Source of the DNA: Exophiala sp. HKRS030
Taxonomy: Eukaryota; Ascomycota; Eurotiomycetes; Chaetothyriales; Herpotrichiellaceae
Assembly (NCBI GenBank): GCA_023897205.1
Contig: JAHWDD010000003.1
Span: 5,769,665 to 5,833,664, forward strand
Length of the DNA stretch: 64,000 bases
Direction of reading: 5' to 3'
Translations under genes and position numbers: made by a program
Shown: positions 23,152 through 34,733 of the stretch, one piece after another
Layout: each line of letters begins with the position of its first letter
How positions within the stretch are numbered: position 1 is the first letter of the stretch
The notes under the pieces: generated by a model
Seen by the model: only the letters and a program-made list of their open reading frames with translations
The model's database searches: none
What the model was told of the DNA's origin: nothing

Positions 23152-23987
23152 ATGGATGAGAAAGTATCACCGCCACTTACAAATCCAGGACAGCCGCAAG
23201 CAGCAAGCCTGTCAGGCGAAAGAAAGCGGGTAGTAGTGAAGCCGGACAGATTCGCGAAATATGCCAGTCTTGGTGGTCCATTATCGATTCTTTGCTTCTT
23301 TCTCATGCTGCCCATGGCGGGCTTTCTTCCACCAAAGTCGCCAAGTATGTCTACGGAAAAAGTGGTGGCTCATTACATTCATCACGAAACAGCATTGAAG
23401 GGTGGAATAGCAATGATGACCTTTGTGGGACTCTTCTTCCCTTTGTACACCGCTGCAGTCGGTGGACAATTGTCACGCATTCCTGGTATGCCGAAGACTG
23501 TCATTTATACTCAACTGATTGGCGGCTGCCTTGGTGGATTGTTCTTGACACTACCATCGTACTTCTTTGCAGTGACCATGTACAGGCTAGATCGGCCACC
23601 AGATATCACACAAGCTCTACATGACCAAGCCTGGCTCTACTTTGCCATGCCATTCCCGTCACTACTGGCACAAGATCTATCATTTTCTTATGGAGTGCTT
23701 CTGGACAAGCGCGAAAAGCCACTTTTTCCACACTGGCTGGCTTACTTCAGCACAGGCATGACCCTAGCATTCTGGCCTGCACTGGGAGCTCACTGTGTAA
23801 AGAGCGGTGCCATTGCTTGGAATGGAGGTTTGACTTTCTGGACAGCTGGGGTCGGGGTGGCTTACAGGTTGTGGTCATGAGTTTCTACACCTGGCTGGCG
23901 GCAGGAAGAGATGATCTTCCGACGGACGGACATGTCTTCACACGCTCAGACTTCTACCTGGATGATAGGAGCTCAGCTTCCGAGTAG
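23152..23987 (+). CDS. Bacterial-style integral membrane protein, second of tandem trio (frameshifted in this sequence)
   Basis: The ATG at 23152 starts MDEKVSPPLT. The polar N-tail of about 40 residues is followed by six to seven hydrophobic segments. Recognisable stretches are GFLPPKSPSMSTEKVVAHY after helix 1, GMPKTVIYTQLIGGCLGGL, ITQALHDQAWLYFAMPFP and LFPHWLAYFSTGMTLAFWP. This layout recalls uncharacterised membrane proteins of mycobacteria and related actinomycetes; that is memory, not a search. The frame ends at 23880 in RLWS, but another frame continues QVVVMSFYTWLAAGRDDLPT to a TAG at 23985-23987. One extra G in the G4 run at 23854-23857 joins them into 279 codons and completes the last helix. 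Function unknown. Confidence 0.65.
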
Positions 23988-24513
23988 ACATCTAAAGACC
24001 TAGCAATGCGTCTCAGCCATGGCGCTAGACTGCAAGTATGTGGGTAGGGGAACGATCTTCTCTCCTACTTCCACATGGTGGCGAATCGGAGCGTACTTTC
24101 TTCCGGGACAAAATATGCAAAGCGTCCCGAACCATCTGAAGGTTTCCACGGGTTGGAGGATTCAACCGCCATTTTCCGGAGTGGTTTATCAATCAGGATC
24201 AATTTTGATTCCGACTTGCTGCGACAAGCTAGGTAGCGTACTGAGTTAGAGGTTGAACTAAATTTTTCTTGGGCCTAAGAGTCCTACCTTAGCTACCCAG
24301 ATTGATCGTTGCCCTTGCATGTACCCCGGAATCGCAACCCCGTTGCACAATCTACGGAAGTAGATCTTGAGATCACTCCGCGCGAACCTAATCCGTGCTC
24401 AAACCATAAAATAAGAGGGTCTAGGAACACATTTTCTGGATATCTTGCACACACCCACTGCAACTTCGTGTCCCCTCATATAACCTATTCTACACTTCTC
24501 CCCATTCACCACG
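23988..24513. other. Spacer between second and third membrane-protein genes
   Basis: About 0.5 kb. A CATAAAATAAGAG stretch about 110 bases before the next ATG could be its TATA element. No gene is seen. Confidence 0.45.
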
Positions 24514-25302
24514 ATGTTTGTCCCTGGAACCACAAGTCGGCCACCGGCCGACATGGTCATACCATTCATGGAACAGCTGATATTTACAATCGCCACGCAG
24601 ATTCCATTTGTCATCTTCTTCGGATATGCTATCCGCAATGTCTTACGAAAAGCAGATCCAACGGCACTCTTCTTCGGGATTGGCGGCTTCTTCGCTTCGG
24701 CTTTTGAGCCTATTGTGGATGTGCTAGGCTTTTGTTTTTTCCCACGAGAGGGCAACTGGGTCGCATTCGAATGGCTTGGACGACCGATCCCAGCATTTGT
24801 CCCTGCCACATATGGCTGGTTTGTGGGAGGCATGGGATATTGGTGTTGGAGCATATTACGTGATCCCAAAACTACACAACGGGACTTCTGGTGGCTTTGG
24901 GTGAAGTTCTTCATCATAAACTTGATTCTGGAATATCCACCCCTATACTTTGGTATCTACACTTATTTCGGATATCAGCCTTTGGAGGTTTTCGGATTTC
25001 CCCTTTGGTTTCCAGCCGTCAATGCCACGACACCCTTGGTTGCCGGAAGTCTTGTAAACCTGCTCGAACCGCACTTGAAGGGCTTCAAGAAAGCCTCAAT
25101 TATCACCATTTCCGCCACCGCATATGGCCTTGCCAACGCGGCATTCGGTTTCCCTGTCTGGATTGCGCTAAGCACAGATTTGGGTTATCTTGTCACCCAT
25201 ATAGGCGCATCATTGACGGCTCTTCTTCTATGCGTGGGAGTTTGGATCTTGTCTCTCCAGCTTGTTGACACGCCTCAGATCCGTCTGGATGAAAAGAAGT
25301 GA
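24514..25302 (+). CDS. Polytopic membrane protein, possibly AveC-superfamily, third of tandem trio
   Basis: Single exon, 262 aa, ATG at 24514, with about seven hydrophobic helices. Distinctive motifs are GGFFASAFEPIVDVLGFCFF in helix 2, GRPIPAFVPATYGWFVGG, and LILEYPPLYFGIYTYFGYQP in helix 4. The Glu/Asp in membrane segments and the Glu-x-x-x-x-x-x-G-x-Y-T-Y-x-G pattern resemble the second half of AveC-like proteins (the avermectin protein has a comparable acidic residue followed by G-x-Y-T-Y). It is shorter than the first gene of the trio and not a simple duplicate. A cyclase, isomerase or binding role is possible but unproven. It has no intron. Confidence 0.6.
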   Translation: MFVPGTTSRPPADMVIPFMEQLIFTIATQIPFVIFFGYAIRNVLRKADPTALFFGIGGFFASAFEPIVDVLGFCFFPREGNWVAFEWLGRPIPAFVPATYGWFVGGMGYWCWSILRDPKTTQRDFWWLWVKFFIINLILEYPPLYFGIYTYFGYQPLEVFGFPLWFPAVNATTPLVAGSLVNLLEPHLKGFKKASIITISATAYGLANAAFGFPVWIALSTDLGYLVTHIGASLTALLLCVGVWILSLQLVDTPQIRLDEKK

Positions 25303-25866
25303 TGTGAGGTGGTTGCTTTATCGGAATACTCGAAACTTCTATCTTGATAAGCATTTCATCGAAGGATATCACAAAGTGTCCATTGACTGGCAATGACTGA
25401 ATGGGCCCAAATCTAGGTGGTGGAGCGGTATGGAGAAAGCTCCTTCCTGCAGCATTCAAAATAAGTGGAGTGCCTTGGGGTCAACTTTTCCATATGTCGC
25501 CAATAAGCTGATGGCACGGTTGTACAGTGGAGGTTGAGAATCGCATAGCATCGCTGGAAACTGCAGGAAAGCCAAAAATATCATGTGCAGAGAAATATAA
25601 AACAACAAAATCCGGTGGAGAGAGGAGTCTTCGCCAACAGATCTTTCAGGTATACCTGACGACCACAAAGATTCATGTCCAAGCATGAAATAAGAAAGTT
25701 ATCAGGCCAACTTAGGGTCTCACCAGTCCTTACGTCATTTTCCGCACCCATATGAGCATCAGGATAGTTATCTCAATGTATTGTGCTCATTCCATTCTAA
25801 AGTGCCTGTCTAGTATACCAATCTAAATCCTCCGTCCCTATTATCATTCTATATTCTCAATTTCCG
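25303..25866. other. Intergenic, convergent genes, no gene seen
   Basis: About 0.56 kb between the third membrane-protein gene and the end of an MFS gene on the other strand. Only short unsupported frames. Confidence 0.5.
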
Positions 25867-27726
25867 CTAATACACTAGTCTCGTAGCAAAGAAGCGGAGC
25901 CTCTGCCCGAAGATGTAAAGAACAGCTCCTGCCAAACCCAAGATCGCTGTCATCACAGCGAAGGTTGCGAAAACGGCACTGTAGCCAACCAAAGGCAGAT
26001 ATGCTGTTGCCGCGTTACTAACAATGAAAGAAATGAAACCTCGAAATGTACAGAGGATTGTGAGCACTGGTCCTGCCTGGCCAGGAAAGCTATCCAGGAG
26101 ATATGTCAATGTCACAATAGTAGATCCCAAAAAAGTGAAGAAGTAAGCCGCTACCGACCAAATATACACCATCCAGTGGTATTCTCGAGGGTTAGATGCA
26201 GCCACCCCGTAAATCACACTTGTGAATGTTCCAACAACAATTGGAGGGATGAGAAGAATTAGGCGAGTTTCAGGCTCATGGATTCCTTGGTTCCGCGAAG
26301 CTGTACGCTGTATCAGTAAGTCTGATCCGTGGCCTAGTAAAGGTAGCGCCAGCAGTACCACCACTACTTGGCCACAAGTAATGAAGCTGACGAGGCTATC
26401 CGGCCAATCATATGGCGGCGAGGACACTATTAGCCCATAAGTTGAGGCAATGACAATATTCACACCGAGAGTGAATCCGTTGATACAAAGGGCCCACACA
26501 ATGCTGGGGAAGAAGATAATTCTGAAGACTTGCTAGTGATTTTATTAGCATAAGTGTCAGCATGGATCAGCCCAGAAAGCTCACTCTGAGAACTTTCGCA
26601 GCCCCGGACCATTCAGGTTTATCGACCCAGAGACGCATGTCGGACTTCCATGTGCGAGCCGCATACCTATCAAAGTCAAGAGGAACAGGCCTCCTTCGTG
26701 ATGAGGTCATTGTACGTATGGTCTCTTCCAGAGTGCCGTAGCTACTAGAAGTTTGCACTGTGACATTTGGCCGTGCCTCATCTTGTCGCTCGTACTTGGT
26801 CTCCGGGAGAAGAAATATTGATAGTAAAAGTTGAAATCCCGTGAAAATTGCACCGAGACCGTACCACCACTGTGGCGAAGACGAGCCTGCGATAGGACTA
26901 GCGCAGAGGACGAAAATAGTCGAAGCAACAGTCTGTATTGTTTGTTGAACCATTAATGCTTTAGAACGTTCGTGAAGAAAATAGATTTCCTGCGAGAATT
27001 AGCTCAGTCGTACAGTGGCCACTGTAATGGTGCTACCTGGATTATCATGGGAACAACAGATTCCGAATTGCCTGCTGTGAGTCCAAGAAGCATTCGTGCC
27101 TTCAAATGAGCATCATAAGTCTTCGCTGTGGCACAGAGGACGGCGCTGACGAAGAGTCCAAGTGTGGCAACTAGGAGAACAATACGACGTCCGACAGAGA
27201 GCGCGAAGGGTGTTCCGATCAGATTCCCCAGGCCCCTATGTGCATTCAGGTCAGCAATCAGTCAGCATTCCAACATCGGAACAATACTGACATGAATAGC
27301 GTCGGGTACGTCATCAAGTGTGTTATCTCAGCATAACTCTTTCCTTCGGCGATATACTGAGGACTGTAAAAGCCCAGTAGTCCTGCAAACCCAGATACGA
27401 GGGATAAACTGAGCGTTGCAACTGTGAAATGTGAGTATCTCGCAGGATTCCCACATAGGATATAGACAATTGCATACACATGGAGACAACCACGGTGACC
27501 ACAAACTTCTGCCAGGGCTTCATGTTCAGTGGATCTGTCCACTTCAGCAAAGTTACTCCATTCCAGATAGCTTTTGGCTCTGTCAGTAGGAATTATTACC
27601 TCGTGGATCCGCTGTTGGTGTGGGTGTAAAGATGATTTCACCATCGGTGAGTCTGATACTGCCCAAGGCCGCGGTGGGAGGCTTGACGTTGGTAGCATGT
27701 CGGTCAGGATCAGTCTCGAAGTCCAT
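25867..27726 (-). CDS. MFS transporter, 12-TMS drug:H+ antiporter-like (copy A)
   Basis: Six exons on the minus strand: 27600-27726, 27478-27534, 27292-27421, 27037-27235, 26585-26989 and 25867-26532, giving 527 aa. The order was fixed by comparison with the paralogue at 36798-38570. Exons 1-3 have matching junction phases, and exons 2 and 3 have identical lengths (57 and 130). The N-terminal polar tail ends with the shared phrase RLTDGEIIFTPTPTADP, then DPLNMKPWQKF precedes helix 1. Helix 2-3 motifs are GLGNLIGTPFALSVGRR and the helix-4/5 motif is AGNSESVVPMIIQEIYFLHER. A long central loop (YAARTWKSDMRLWVDKPEW) separates the two six-helix halves. It probably exports or imports the cluster's small molecule. 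The substrate cannot be read from sequence. Confidence 0.85.
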
Positions 27727-28667
27727 GGCAGTTTCTGTTTCTACTTGACCAGGTCTCTTGCCAAAAATTCTGGTTGAACACCTTCAATGTTGATGTATCG
27801 AATCGGGACTTTTCCACGAATCAAAGTCGTGTAATGTGGGACGTAAAAGAACGCCGCAAATAATTAGAGATTCAGGCCAGACGAGTCCGTTCGTCTTGAT
27901 ACAAACTTATACATGACTTGCCATGATGCCAACTATGGACTTAAAATCACTTGAGCAAACCTCAGCCGCTCAAGAGTCGAAGGGCGGCAAGACAGTCGGA
28001 CTAAAGGACTCTAACAGTTCTCCTGCACAGAAACCTCGTCATAGAATTGGGTCCAATGATCGGCATGACATATAGAGCACATAATCGCGAATCATGACGA
28101 CCTTGTAGGACTGTGACAAAGCCAGATACCTTCATCGGATCAGGTATTTTCGGGGGAGTTCTGTTCACAACATGAAATGATTGATAGGACTACTATAGAA
28201 ACTCCGAAACTCACGGCAGAGAACTGGTGGCAACATATCCACCGAAAAAGCTTATAAAACCTTCCGAAGTCCGAGGCATGCTGCGTTCGCCTTGCATCCA
28301 CGGCGACGAGTCCCCACCTACTTCCCCGCACATACCCCCATGCTCCGAACTTCGAAGACGATCAAGAACCACGGCAATCGAAAACCTTGACGGGCATCAT
28401 TGCCGAGTTGTTAGCAACAGCATCTACACAAGTCAGGTCTTGCATTCACGAACGGTCTAGAATCCTGGCAATGAATTGTTCAGTTTCCTCCAAAACTCAA
28501 ACACCAAGAAAACAATTAAAGGATGTATATAATTCCTCCTGCTTCAAGACTGAAGGGTCATTCGTATCGTGCCCATCCTGTTGTAATCACCGTCGTGGGA
28601 ACGCGTTGAGCGCTTGACTTACACCAGTTCCGTGTTGCTGCAATACCAGCAACTACAGGCCGGCGAC
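27727..28667. other. Divergent promoter region of two MFS genes
   Basis: About 0.94 kb with no supported gene. A GTATATAAT element at about 28525-28533 lies 135-140 bases before the ATG at 28668. Confidence 0.5.
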
Positions 28668-30377
28668 ATGGCTGTTGGAATTCAAGGAGTCGGTCAGGGT
28701 AAATCCGAGTATGATAGGTTTCCTACAGGTCAACTTGCTGTATTAGGTATGCTAGCTCAATCTCTTATTGACAAAGCTCTTACTGATCGTGGAATCAATG
28801 TAGCTCTGTGCCGGCTTGCCGAGCCTATCGCGTTCATCTCAATCATCTCTTACAACTTTGCCATGGTAGAGGAGATCAAAGGCGGGGACAATGTAGCATT
28901 CTATGCTGGTTTGTTGGTCTCTGCTTTCGCCATTGCAGAAGCTTCGACAGCGGTGATGTGGGGCTCATTGTCAGATCGTTATGGCAGAAAACCCATAATC
29001 CTTATGGGCCTTGCGGGAACAGCTGTATCAAGCCTGCTGCTAGGTTTTGCGAAGAACTATTGGATTGCATTCTTCGCGCGATTGGTAGGTGGACTCCTTA
29101 ATGGGAATGTTGGGGTTATGCAAACAATGGTTGCCGAGATTGTTAAGAATCCAAAGCACGAACGTATGCTACTAATTTCTATCAAACGTTGAATCTGAAC
29201 TCTGACATCTGAACTAGCACGAGCGTACTCGATCCAACCCTTCATGTGGAGTTTGGGCTCCATTCTCGGCTCAGCATTAGGCGGCTATACCGCCCAACCG
29301 GCTCGCTTCTATCCCCACCACTTCGCAGCTGATGGATTGTTCGGGCAATATCCGTATCTGCTACCTAACTTGGTGGCTGTCGGAGCCATGACTGTGGCAA
29401 TTTTACAAGCTTTCCTATTTTTGAGGGAAACGAATCCGATACGTCAGTACGCTGTCGGGGACATGCATCAGCAGCAAACAGACGAACCCGAGAGTGTGCG
29501 AACTCCTTTGCTCGCAAGTCAGCGGAGAAGATCTACAGCGCAAATTACGGTACGAAGACGCCCATCATATGTAGCTAGGAGCATGCCAGCTCTAACAGAA
29601 CAAAACTTCGATCTTCGAAAACCGTCGTTCGCCTCGATCGCTTCTCTGAAGCCAGAGTTCAACATAGTCACAATTGAACACGCCATCGAAGACGATGATG
29701 ACGATGCCGCGTCCATAGATACCTCAGAGACTTCAAATCCACCAAACAGAGTCCTCGATCGGAAAGTGGTCATGTGGATTGTCGCGATTGCCCTAATGTG
29801 CTATCATCAGATGGCGTTTGTCTCAGCCTTTCCCATTTTCCTGCTTGACTCGCCGCGCAAGGTTTCAAGCTTGGATCTTGTAGGGGGACTCGGGATGACC
29901 GTTCACGATGTCGGTTCTTACATGGCCATCAATAGCTGCATATCTCTGTTCATACAGGCAGTACTGTTGCCATTGTTCATGGGAAAGTTAGGAGTATGGA
30001 GATCAATCGTGTCTCTATCCCTTTTCTGCCCTTTGGTGGATATCATGATACCATTTATCACCATCCTACCTAACCGAGCATTTGCTGTCTACCCAGCGCT
30101 GGCATTACAAAGTTTTTGCACCATTATCATTTATCCCAGCCTTCTTATAATGTTGAAAAATTCTGTATCTTCACGGTCGGCTCTTGGATATGTTAATGGC
30201 TTAGCAATCTCAGCGAGTTCTGCCGCAAGAACAATCGCGCCACCACTCGTGGGTATTTTCTACAGCAAGCTTGGATCTGCTGGTGCTTGGTGGACTTGCT
30301 CAGGTTTTGCTGCTCTTGCTGCCATGGAGTTATGGGTTATACGTCGATCTAAAGAGGATATGGTAGAAACAGTTTGA
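28668..30377 (+). CDS. MFS transporter, DHA1/ZIFL-like
   Basis: Three exons, 28668-28746, 28804-29163 and 29218-30377, give 532 aa. The first intron (57 bp) has no stop and keeps frame, so an unspliced reading is possible, but splicing restores LAVLALCRLAEPIAFISII, the expected first helix of this subfamily. MFS motif A is present as GSLSDRYGRKPIILMG between helices 2 and 3. HEPRAYSIQPFMWSLGSILG is completed across intron 2. A loop of about 100 residues (about 215-315) with an acidic EDDDDDAAS stretch separates the halves. It is not closely similar to the other three MFS proteins in the window. A transport role for a cluster product or precursor is inference. Confidence 0.85.
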
Positions 30378-30869
30378 GTCGGATCAACGTAGGAGGTGCG
30401 AGCGCATGGTACTCCGGCAAAGGTCACAATACATAAACGTGGCGTGATCTGACTCACAGACTGCGCAAAGCCCATAATTTGATGTTCCAGAACCGCAAAA
30501 ATTCGTGGTCCACATGCAATGGGATTGCTGTTTCGGCCTCTTAAAGTGGAGTATTTGTAGCTCCGAAGACCGCCGAAGCAGGCATTCAAGTGGATCCTTC
30601 TTTACATTGACTTGTTAGACTAAGTAGGAGAACACACGCTGCACTACTCCTTTCTAGTCTTTCACGCTCTGCTACTCTTACGCGCGCAAGATAGAAACCT
30701 TCATCTCGCATCTATGAAGGCGTAAAGACCAGCCCTGCTTCATCCATTTTTCGCTGACAGTTCGATCGCTCCTGTGCAACTCGTTTGTGTCCTCTTCGAT
30801 TTCTCAGTCAATCTCCATCTGTTTTTATCCTCCGAGCGACAGAACTGTGTCGCCATAATCTTACACACC
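30378..30869. other. Spacer between two tandem MFS genes
   Basis: About 0.5 kb, no supported gene. It contains the promoter of the next gene. Confidence 0.5.
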
Positions 30870-32564
30870 ATGTCTGACTTGCAACCTTCACCGGAACTTT
30901 CCAGGAAGCATAAATCTACAGAACCGCATCGTCCTCTCGCAGAGGAGGAGGAAACGAGACCGTCTGAGGCAGAACCGGAAAGGATTCTCCGTGGGTTTGT
31001 GCTTGTCGCAGTGATCTTTTCATTATGCCTAGCACAATTTCTCGCTGCGCTTGATATAACTATCATTGCTACAGCCTTGCCTACCGTCACGGGTCAGTTG
31101 CATGCCACAGCAGCGCAGTACACCTGGGTTGGAAGTTCATACACCCTTGCAAGCACTGCTTCTACGCCGCTTTGGTCGAAATGTTCCGACATCTGGGGTC
31201 GAAAGCCTCTCCTGATCCTGGCAAATGTCGTCTTCATGGCTGGAAGCCTTCAATCGGGTCTCAGTAAGACCGTGGGGATGCTCATTGCCGGTCGTACGCT
31301 TCAAGGGCTAGGTGGGGGTGGAATTTTGATTCTGTGCACCGTCGTGATGGCGGATCTTTTCGAGCTGCGAAAACGAGCAAAATACTATGGCCTTTCGGCG
31401 ATAGTCTGGGCAATCGCTAGTGGTCTGGGTCCTGTTCTGGGAGGTGTCTTTACTCAGACTATTGGCTGGCGCTGGTGTTGTATGCATTCATGACCGACCT
31501 TACATTTCTCCTCTAATCCCGCTAATACTCTCACAGTCTATATCAATTTACCCATTGATGCCATTTCGTTGTTCCTCTTAGCCTTCACTCTCAGAATTCG
31601 GCAGCCTAAGGCTTCCGTGATCGAAGGTCTGAGGAGCTTTGACTGGATCGGCTCAGTCACTATCGTCGGCGGCACTATCTGTTTCCTGTGTGGACTGGAA
31701 GCTGGTGCCAGCTCTCAACACGCATGGGCCTCAGCTTTTACGCTCGGTTTACTAATAGGAGGGGTTGTGTTGTTGGTAGGTTTTGTGCTTTATGAGTGGA
31801 GGTGGGCGCCGCTGCCTATCATTCCCATGAGAGTCTTTGCATCAAAGTCAAATATGGCGGCAGTTTCGACGGCGTGCCTCCATGGCTTTGTTTTCATCTC
31901 TTACGACTTCTTCTTGCCGCTCTATTTCCAAGTGGCTCTCGGTTCCACGCCTATCCAGTCTGGACTTTATCTTTTTGCTCTGCTTCTCCCCCTATCGGTA
32001 GTTTCGGCAGGCACGGGAATCTACATCAAGAGAACGGGCAACTATCATATCGCAGCATGGTTTGGCGCAACAATAATGACGCTTGGAACCGGGCTTTTCA
32101 TAGATCTCGAGTCTCGCTTGGTCTGGTGGAAGATCATCATCTACCAAATTATCGCAGGTGTAGGAACAGGTACCCTATTCCTCAGTCCTATGCTCGCATT
32201 TCAGAGTCATCTTCGCCAAGAAGATGTCGCCTCTGGGACTTCTGCATTCACACTGCTCCGAAGCCTCTTCACCGCGATCTCTATCGTTCTCGGCGGTGTC
32301 GTACTTCAGCGTGAAGGTATCAAGAATGGAGGTCTAGGTGGTTCTGGCGCCACTCAAGCTCAAAACACGAAACGAGCTGTAACGGAAGACGATGCACGAG
32401 ATTACATGGCTGCGCTGAGTGCTATGTGGATCTTCTATACCGGTGTTTGTGCGCCGATGCTAGTCTCCGCTTTTTTGATTTCAAAGAACAAAATTAAGTC
32501 TTCGAATGAGACAGTGGATGAAGTTCAAGAGACTCCGAGTTCGCTCTCGACGATTGAAATGTGA
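30870..32564 (+). CDS. MFS multidrug transporter, 14-TMS DHA2 family
   Basis: Two exons, 30870-31479 and 31537-32564, give 545 aa. Family marks are FLAALDITIIATALPTVTG in helix 1, the motif A region WSKCSDIWGRKPLLIL, motif B RTLQGLGGGGILIL, and antiporter motif C-like GLGPVLGGVFTQTIGWRWC. The last is completed as GWRWCFYINLPI across the single intron, which is exactly the DHA2 consensus. Thirteen to fourteen hydrophobic helices can be counted. Such pumps often give self-protection in fungal toxin or metabolite clusters. The cluster position suggests that role here, but the substrate is unknown. Confidence 0.9.
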
Positions 32565-32721
32565 GAAAGACATTTGGGACGTACTTTTGGTGATTTTGAG
32601 TATAGAATACACGTAGATATCTCCAGAGATTTCAGGGTCGAATCAGTATAGTGTTTTATTATCAGGACGAGTCTCCATCTTGGGCGGTGTTGGGGAACTC
32701 TTACTAGAGAGAGTTGTCTGC

Positions 32722-34085
32722 CTAGCCTCTCACGCTCAGCTGCTCCATCTGGACTTGCAATCCCGGCTCTTTTGTGTCTTCACCTTGTTGCTGACGCTTG
32801 CACCAGTCCATTGCCCCATTGTAATTGCAATTGTAATCCATGAACTCTGTTGGATTCATCTTCACCTTGACACTTCCCTTGTCAGTCGCAGGCCTGGCAG
32901 TCTCCCTGCTATATCTTTGAATAGTGGTTGCACGTTCGTAACGACATTCGAAGACTGCTTTGTTAAGCCTCTCCACGTCGCGTCGTAAGGAGGTTGAATC
33001 TTCGACTCCAGCAAAGAATGCACCTAGAGCCTCGGCATCTTCAATGGCTTGACTGGCGCCTTGACCTTGAGTCGGCAACATGGCATGTGCTGCATCACCA
33101 ATTATGATGGCTTTTCCGTTGGACCAGGTTCTTAGAGGGTCGAGGTCACGAAGTTGCCATAGACCTGCTTCGGTGGCCAGTCTAAGTGGTATCTTCGTCC
33201 ATTGCGAGAATTGCGCAAAGGTTTTGAGCATCTTATCCAAATCTCCAGGCGTGTTCCAACTTGATGTTGCTGAGGACTCGTTCATCCTCTCATCAGGTAC
33301 CATTGCGACAACACTATAGATTGAGGAATTTCGTGCAGGTCCCATGATCAGCCTCTGGTCATGTGCCATGACCATCGTGGTGAATGGTTTGCGCGGATCC
33401 ATGACCTTCACGAAATCTTCTTGCTCAAGTAGCTTTTCCATAGGGATAATCATACGGTATGCTGAGCGGCCTGTAGGCAAGACAGGTACGTCCTGACCCA
33501 GAATCGCGGCACGAACGATACTCTTTATACCATCTGCTCCAACTACGAGATCTGCGCCGATTACTTCGCCGCCTTCAAGTTCGATTTCGCCTGTTTCGCA
33601 TTTGCAGGATACGACCCTGCTTGAAACCCTAATCTTTGCAGGTTTTCCAGGAAAATCTTGTGAAGTGGCTCGTTCTTTGAGTGCTTCGTGGAGATCCACG
33701 CGGTGAAACAAGAGTCTTTCTGCCCCGTATTTTGCGTTTGTTGAGAGAGGGACTTGAAATTGCAAGTCGCCTTCCAAGTTGTAAACTTGAAAACCCTCGT
33801 CAATCATTGATCCCTTGGCTGATAAGAGAGGCCCAAGAGAGTATTGTTGTTCGAGGATTTTCGAAGCATTAGGCTGGAGCGAGATTGTCGCACCGATTTC
33901 TCGATTCAAAGACGACTGCTCAAGGACGATGATTTCTCGATCGCCTTTTCTTAATGCGATTGCCTAATTGAGAACATAAGTTAGATCGTCAATCGTCTGC
34001 AACATAATAAACGTGTTCGAGGTACATACAGCGGCGAGGCCGCCAATTCCACCCCCACGACTACTACTTTGAAAGGAGAATTCAT
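32722..34085 (-). CDS. FAD-dependent monooxygenase, group A, salicylate hydroxylase-like (frameshifted in this sequence)
   Basis: Two exons, 34030-34085 and 32722-33963 on the minus strand. Restored length is about 432 aa. Motifs are the N-terminal dinucleotide fold VVVVGGGIGGLAAAIALRKG, the DG-type motif VVGADGIKS and the second FAD motif GDAAHAMLPTQGQGASQAIE near residue 315. The GxGxxG motif is broken as given: in a G5 run (plus-strand CCCCC at 34052-34056) the ATG frame reads VVVVGVELAAS. With one more G it reads GGGIGGLAA and splices in phase onto AIALRKG. The intact second exon argues for an indel, not decay. The enzyme would use NAD(P)H and O2 to hydroxylate an aromatic or enolic substrate, or to epoxidise. 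It shares a divergent promoter with the dioxygenase at 34734. Confidence 0.85.
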
Positions 34086-34733
34086 CTCGAACCGAATATC
34101 TCTTTCTTGCACTACGCTTTTTCGTGATACCTCTACGCTCTGACCCTTCTCCTGTGATATTAGACCAATATACCTCCATGTGCAACACATCCTCCATTTA
34201 CACCACCACCTGAAAGAAAACAATTGAACTCATCGGCAACTCGTATCCGTGGCTAGTCAGCACCCTGAGTTCCTGATTGCCCAGAGCTGACAGGACACTG
34301 TACAAAGTCGTCATCCGATATACGACATCTCCTAGTTGGTGCTGCCGAGCTGTTGGGTGGTTGGAGGGAGCCAAAGGAATTCGTCTTCACTAGCGGCCGA
34401 AAATGTCGAGCTCGGACGCTAAATGGCCGAAGCCCCTGCCGAATTGGCCGAAGCCACTCGGTTCGTCCCAAAGCTTAGAAGTTCGGGCGATTTGCTTGTG
34501 CTGCACATGGGCTTTTGCCCCGAGGTTGTCGCCGCAAATTTCGAGACGAGCGTAGTAAGAACTCCATGATTATCCGACGGCGAGAATCAGGCTGCTGTGG
34601 ATTGTGTAGGCAAATCGAGATATGTGAAGATTTCAAATGGCATAATAATTCACTTCATGAAAAGTACTTCCCATGATCATGTAGAAACTAATCATCTTCA
34701 CTCCGCCACATATTCTACAAAGATATCGCAAAT
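34086..34733. promoter_or_regulatory. Divergent promoter of FAD monooxygenase and dioxygenase with CCGAA cluster
   Basis: The spacer contains four CCGAA pentamers at 34397, 34427, 34439 and 34448, and the decamer TCGGACGCTA at 34412-34421. The same decamer occurs at 46607-46616 in another divergent promoter of the cluster. No gene is seen here. Confidence 0.45.
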
